From Myoxocephalus aenaeus (taxonomy: Eukaryota; Chordata; Actinopteri; Perciformes; Cottidae), in NCBI GenBank assembly GCA_038501785.1, contig JBAMJR010000189.1:6349001-6413000 (forward strand): a DNA stretch of 64,000 nucleotides, given 5' to 3'. The position numbers and the translations under genes were made by a program. Positions 63,630-64,000 of this stretch are shown piece by piece. The notes beneath the pieces are model-generated. The model was not told where the DNA came from and made no database searches. It saw only the letters and a list, made by a program, of their open reading frames with translations. Each line of letters begins with the position of its first letter. The stretch's first letter is position 1.

Positions 63630-63672
63630 CCTTCGTATCTTCCATCATGATCTACAATGGAAGATACGAAGG
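63630..63672. ncRNA. perfect short hairpin in col12a1 intron 13
   Basis: CCTTCGTATCTTCCAT (63630-63645) and ATGGAAGATACGAAGG (63657-63672) pair perfectly over 16 bp around an 11-base loop. Function unknown; could be a small-RNA precursor or chance inverted duplication. Confidence 0.3.
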
Positions 63673-64000
63673 ATGATGTAAGGATGTAATGGAAGGAAGA
63701 TGTTTTATTTGATCTGTTAAATCTTCTGTTAAACTGACGTAAGGCTGTGAAGCCGACACATTTTATTCAAAGCAATGCGTTTCATCCGAGACATTGGAAG
63801 TCACGCTATTATCCTCTCATTCAGATTCTGCTCATCAATCAGATTTGAATTGAGTCTTAACGCTCAGATCTGAAATCTTTTCTCTTAGGAACAAAGTATT
63901 TTGTGGTACTTCCTCTGGCTGTGTTGCATGCCTTGCTCATTGAGCGAGACAGATCTCTCCTCTGAGTGGGTTTCTCCTCTCAATGGATCACCGGTGTGAA

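Larger units (their letters stand above)
61350..64000 (+). other. col12a1: col12a1 intron 13 (continues beyond window)
   Basis: No further coding exon up to the end. Contains (TA)n arrays, a 23 bp tandem at 62453-62500 (ACCTTCTGTCTCCATGCGTC), GGAGTCATA repeats at 61831-61860 and a hairpin at 63630-63672. Confidence 0.7.

Overview
This is a 64 kb piece of a teleost (probably percomorph) nuclear genome. The evidence is interrupted vertebrate genes with canonical splice sites and a dense fish-type load of hAT, Harbinger and Tc1/pogo MITEs, an RTE-type LINE, a Gypsy remnant and long (TA)n and (GT)n arrays. The species cannot be told from the sequence.

Four protein-coding genes lie on the + strand in the order filip1 (3' end only), tmem30a, cox7a2, col12a1 (5' part only). 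From general knowledge this is the transcriptional order of FILIP1-TMEM30A-COX7A2-COL12A1 on human 6q14.1, so the window is an old conserved microsynteny block. filip1 contributes its giant coiled-coil exon (9576-12324) and terminal exon (13628-13822). tmem30a (CDC50A flippase subunit) is complete in seven exons (22240-25906), with one apparent GC-AG intron. cox7a2 is complete in four exons (28713-33801) and encodes 83 residues. col12a1 shows a probable 5'UTR exon, a signal-peptide exon and eleven further coding exons up to 60497 (about 907 residues: FN3, VWA, FN3, VWA, FN3, FN3, FN3), and runs off the right edge.

Layout: 1-9575 is a filip1 intron holding a compacted Gypsy element, an 879 bp hAT element with a perfect 8 bp target duplication, and several interspersed repeats. 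14.2-22.1 kb is a transposon-rich spacer (a LINE nested in a TA-rich repeat that has an inverted twin, a LINE 3' fragment, a MITE with perfect 30 bp TIRs, a hAT remnant and a Harbinger MITE). It ends just before a CRE-bearing tmem30a promoter. cox7a2 intron 2 holds a three-deep nest of repeats. The col12a1 introns hold a Harbinger element with a HARBI1-like remnant, a palindromic MITE pair in inverted orientation around exons 7-9, minisatellites, and a 73 bp tandem repeat that carries a CTCF-like core in every unit.

The genes do not form one pathway: a filamin-binding cytoskeletal regulator, a lipid flippase chaperone, a respiratory-chain subunit and a matrix collagen. No new multi-gene system is evident. 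The most testable novelties are regulatory or structural: the inverted MITE pair, the CTCF-like tandem array, the GC-AG intron, and two near-perfect intronic hairpins.
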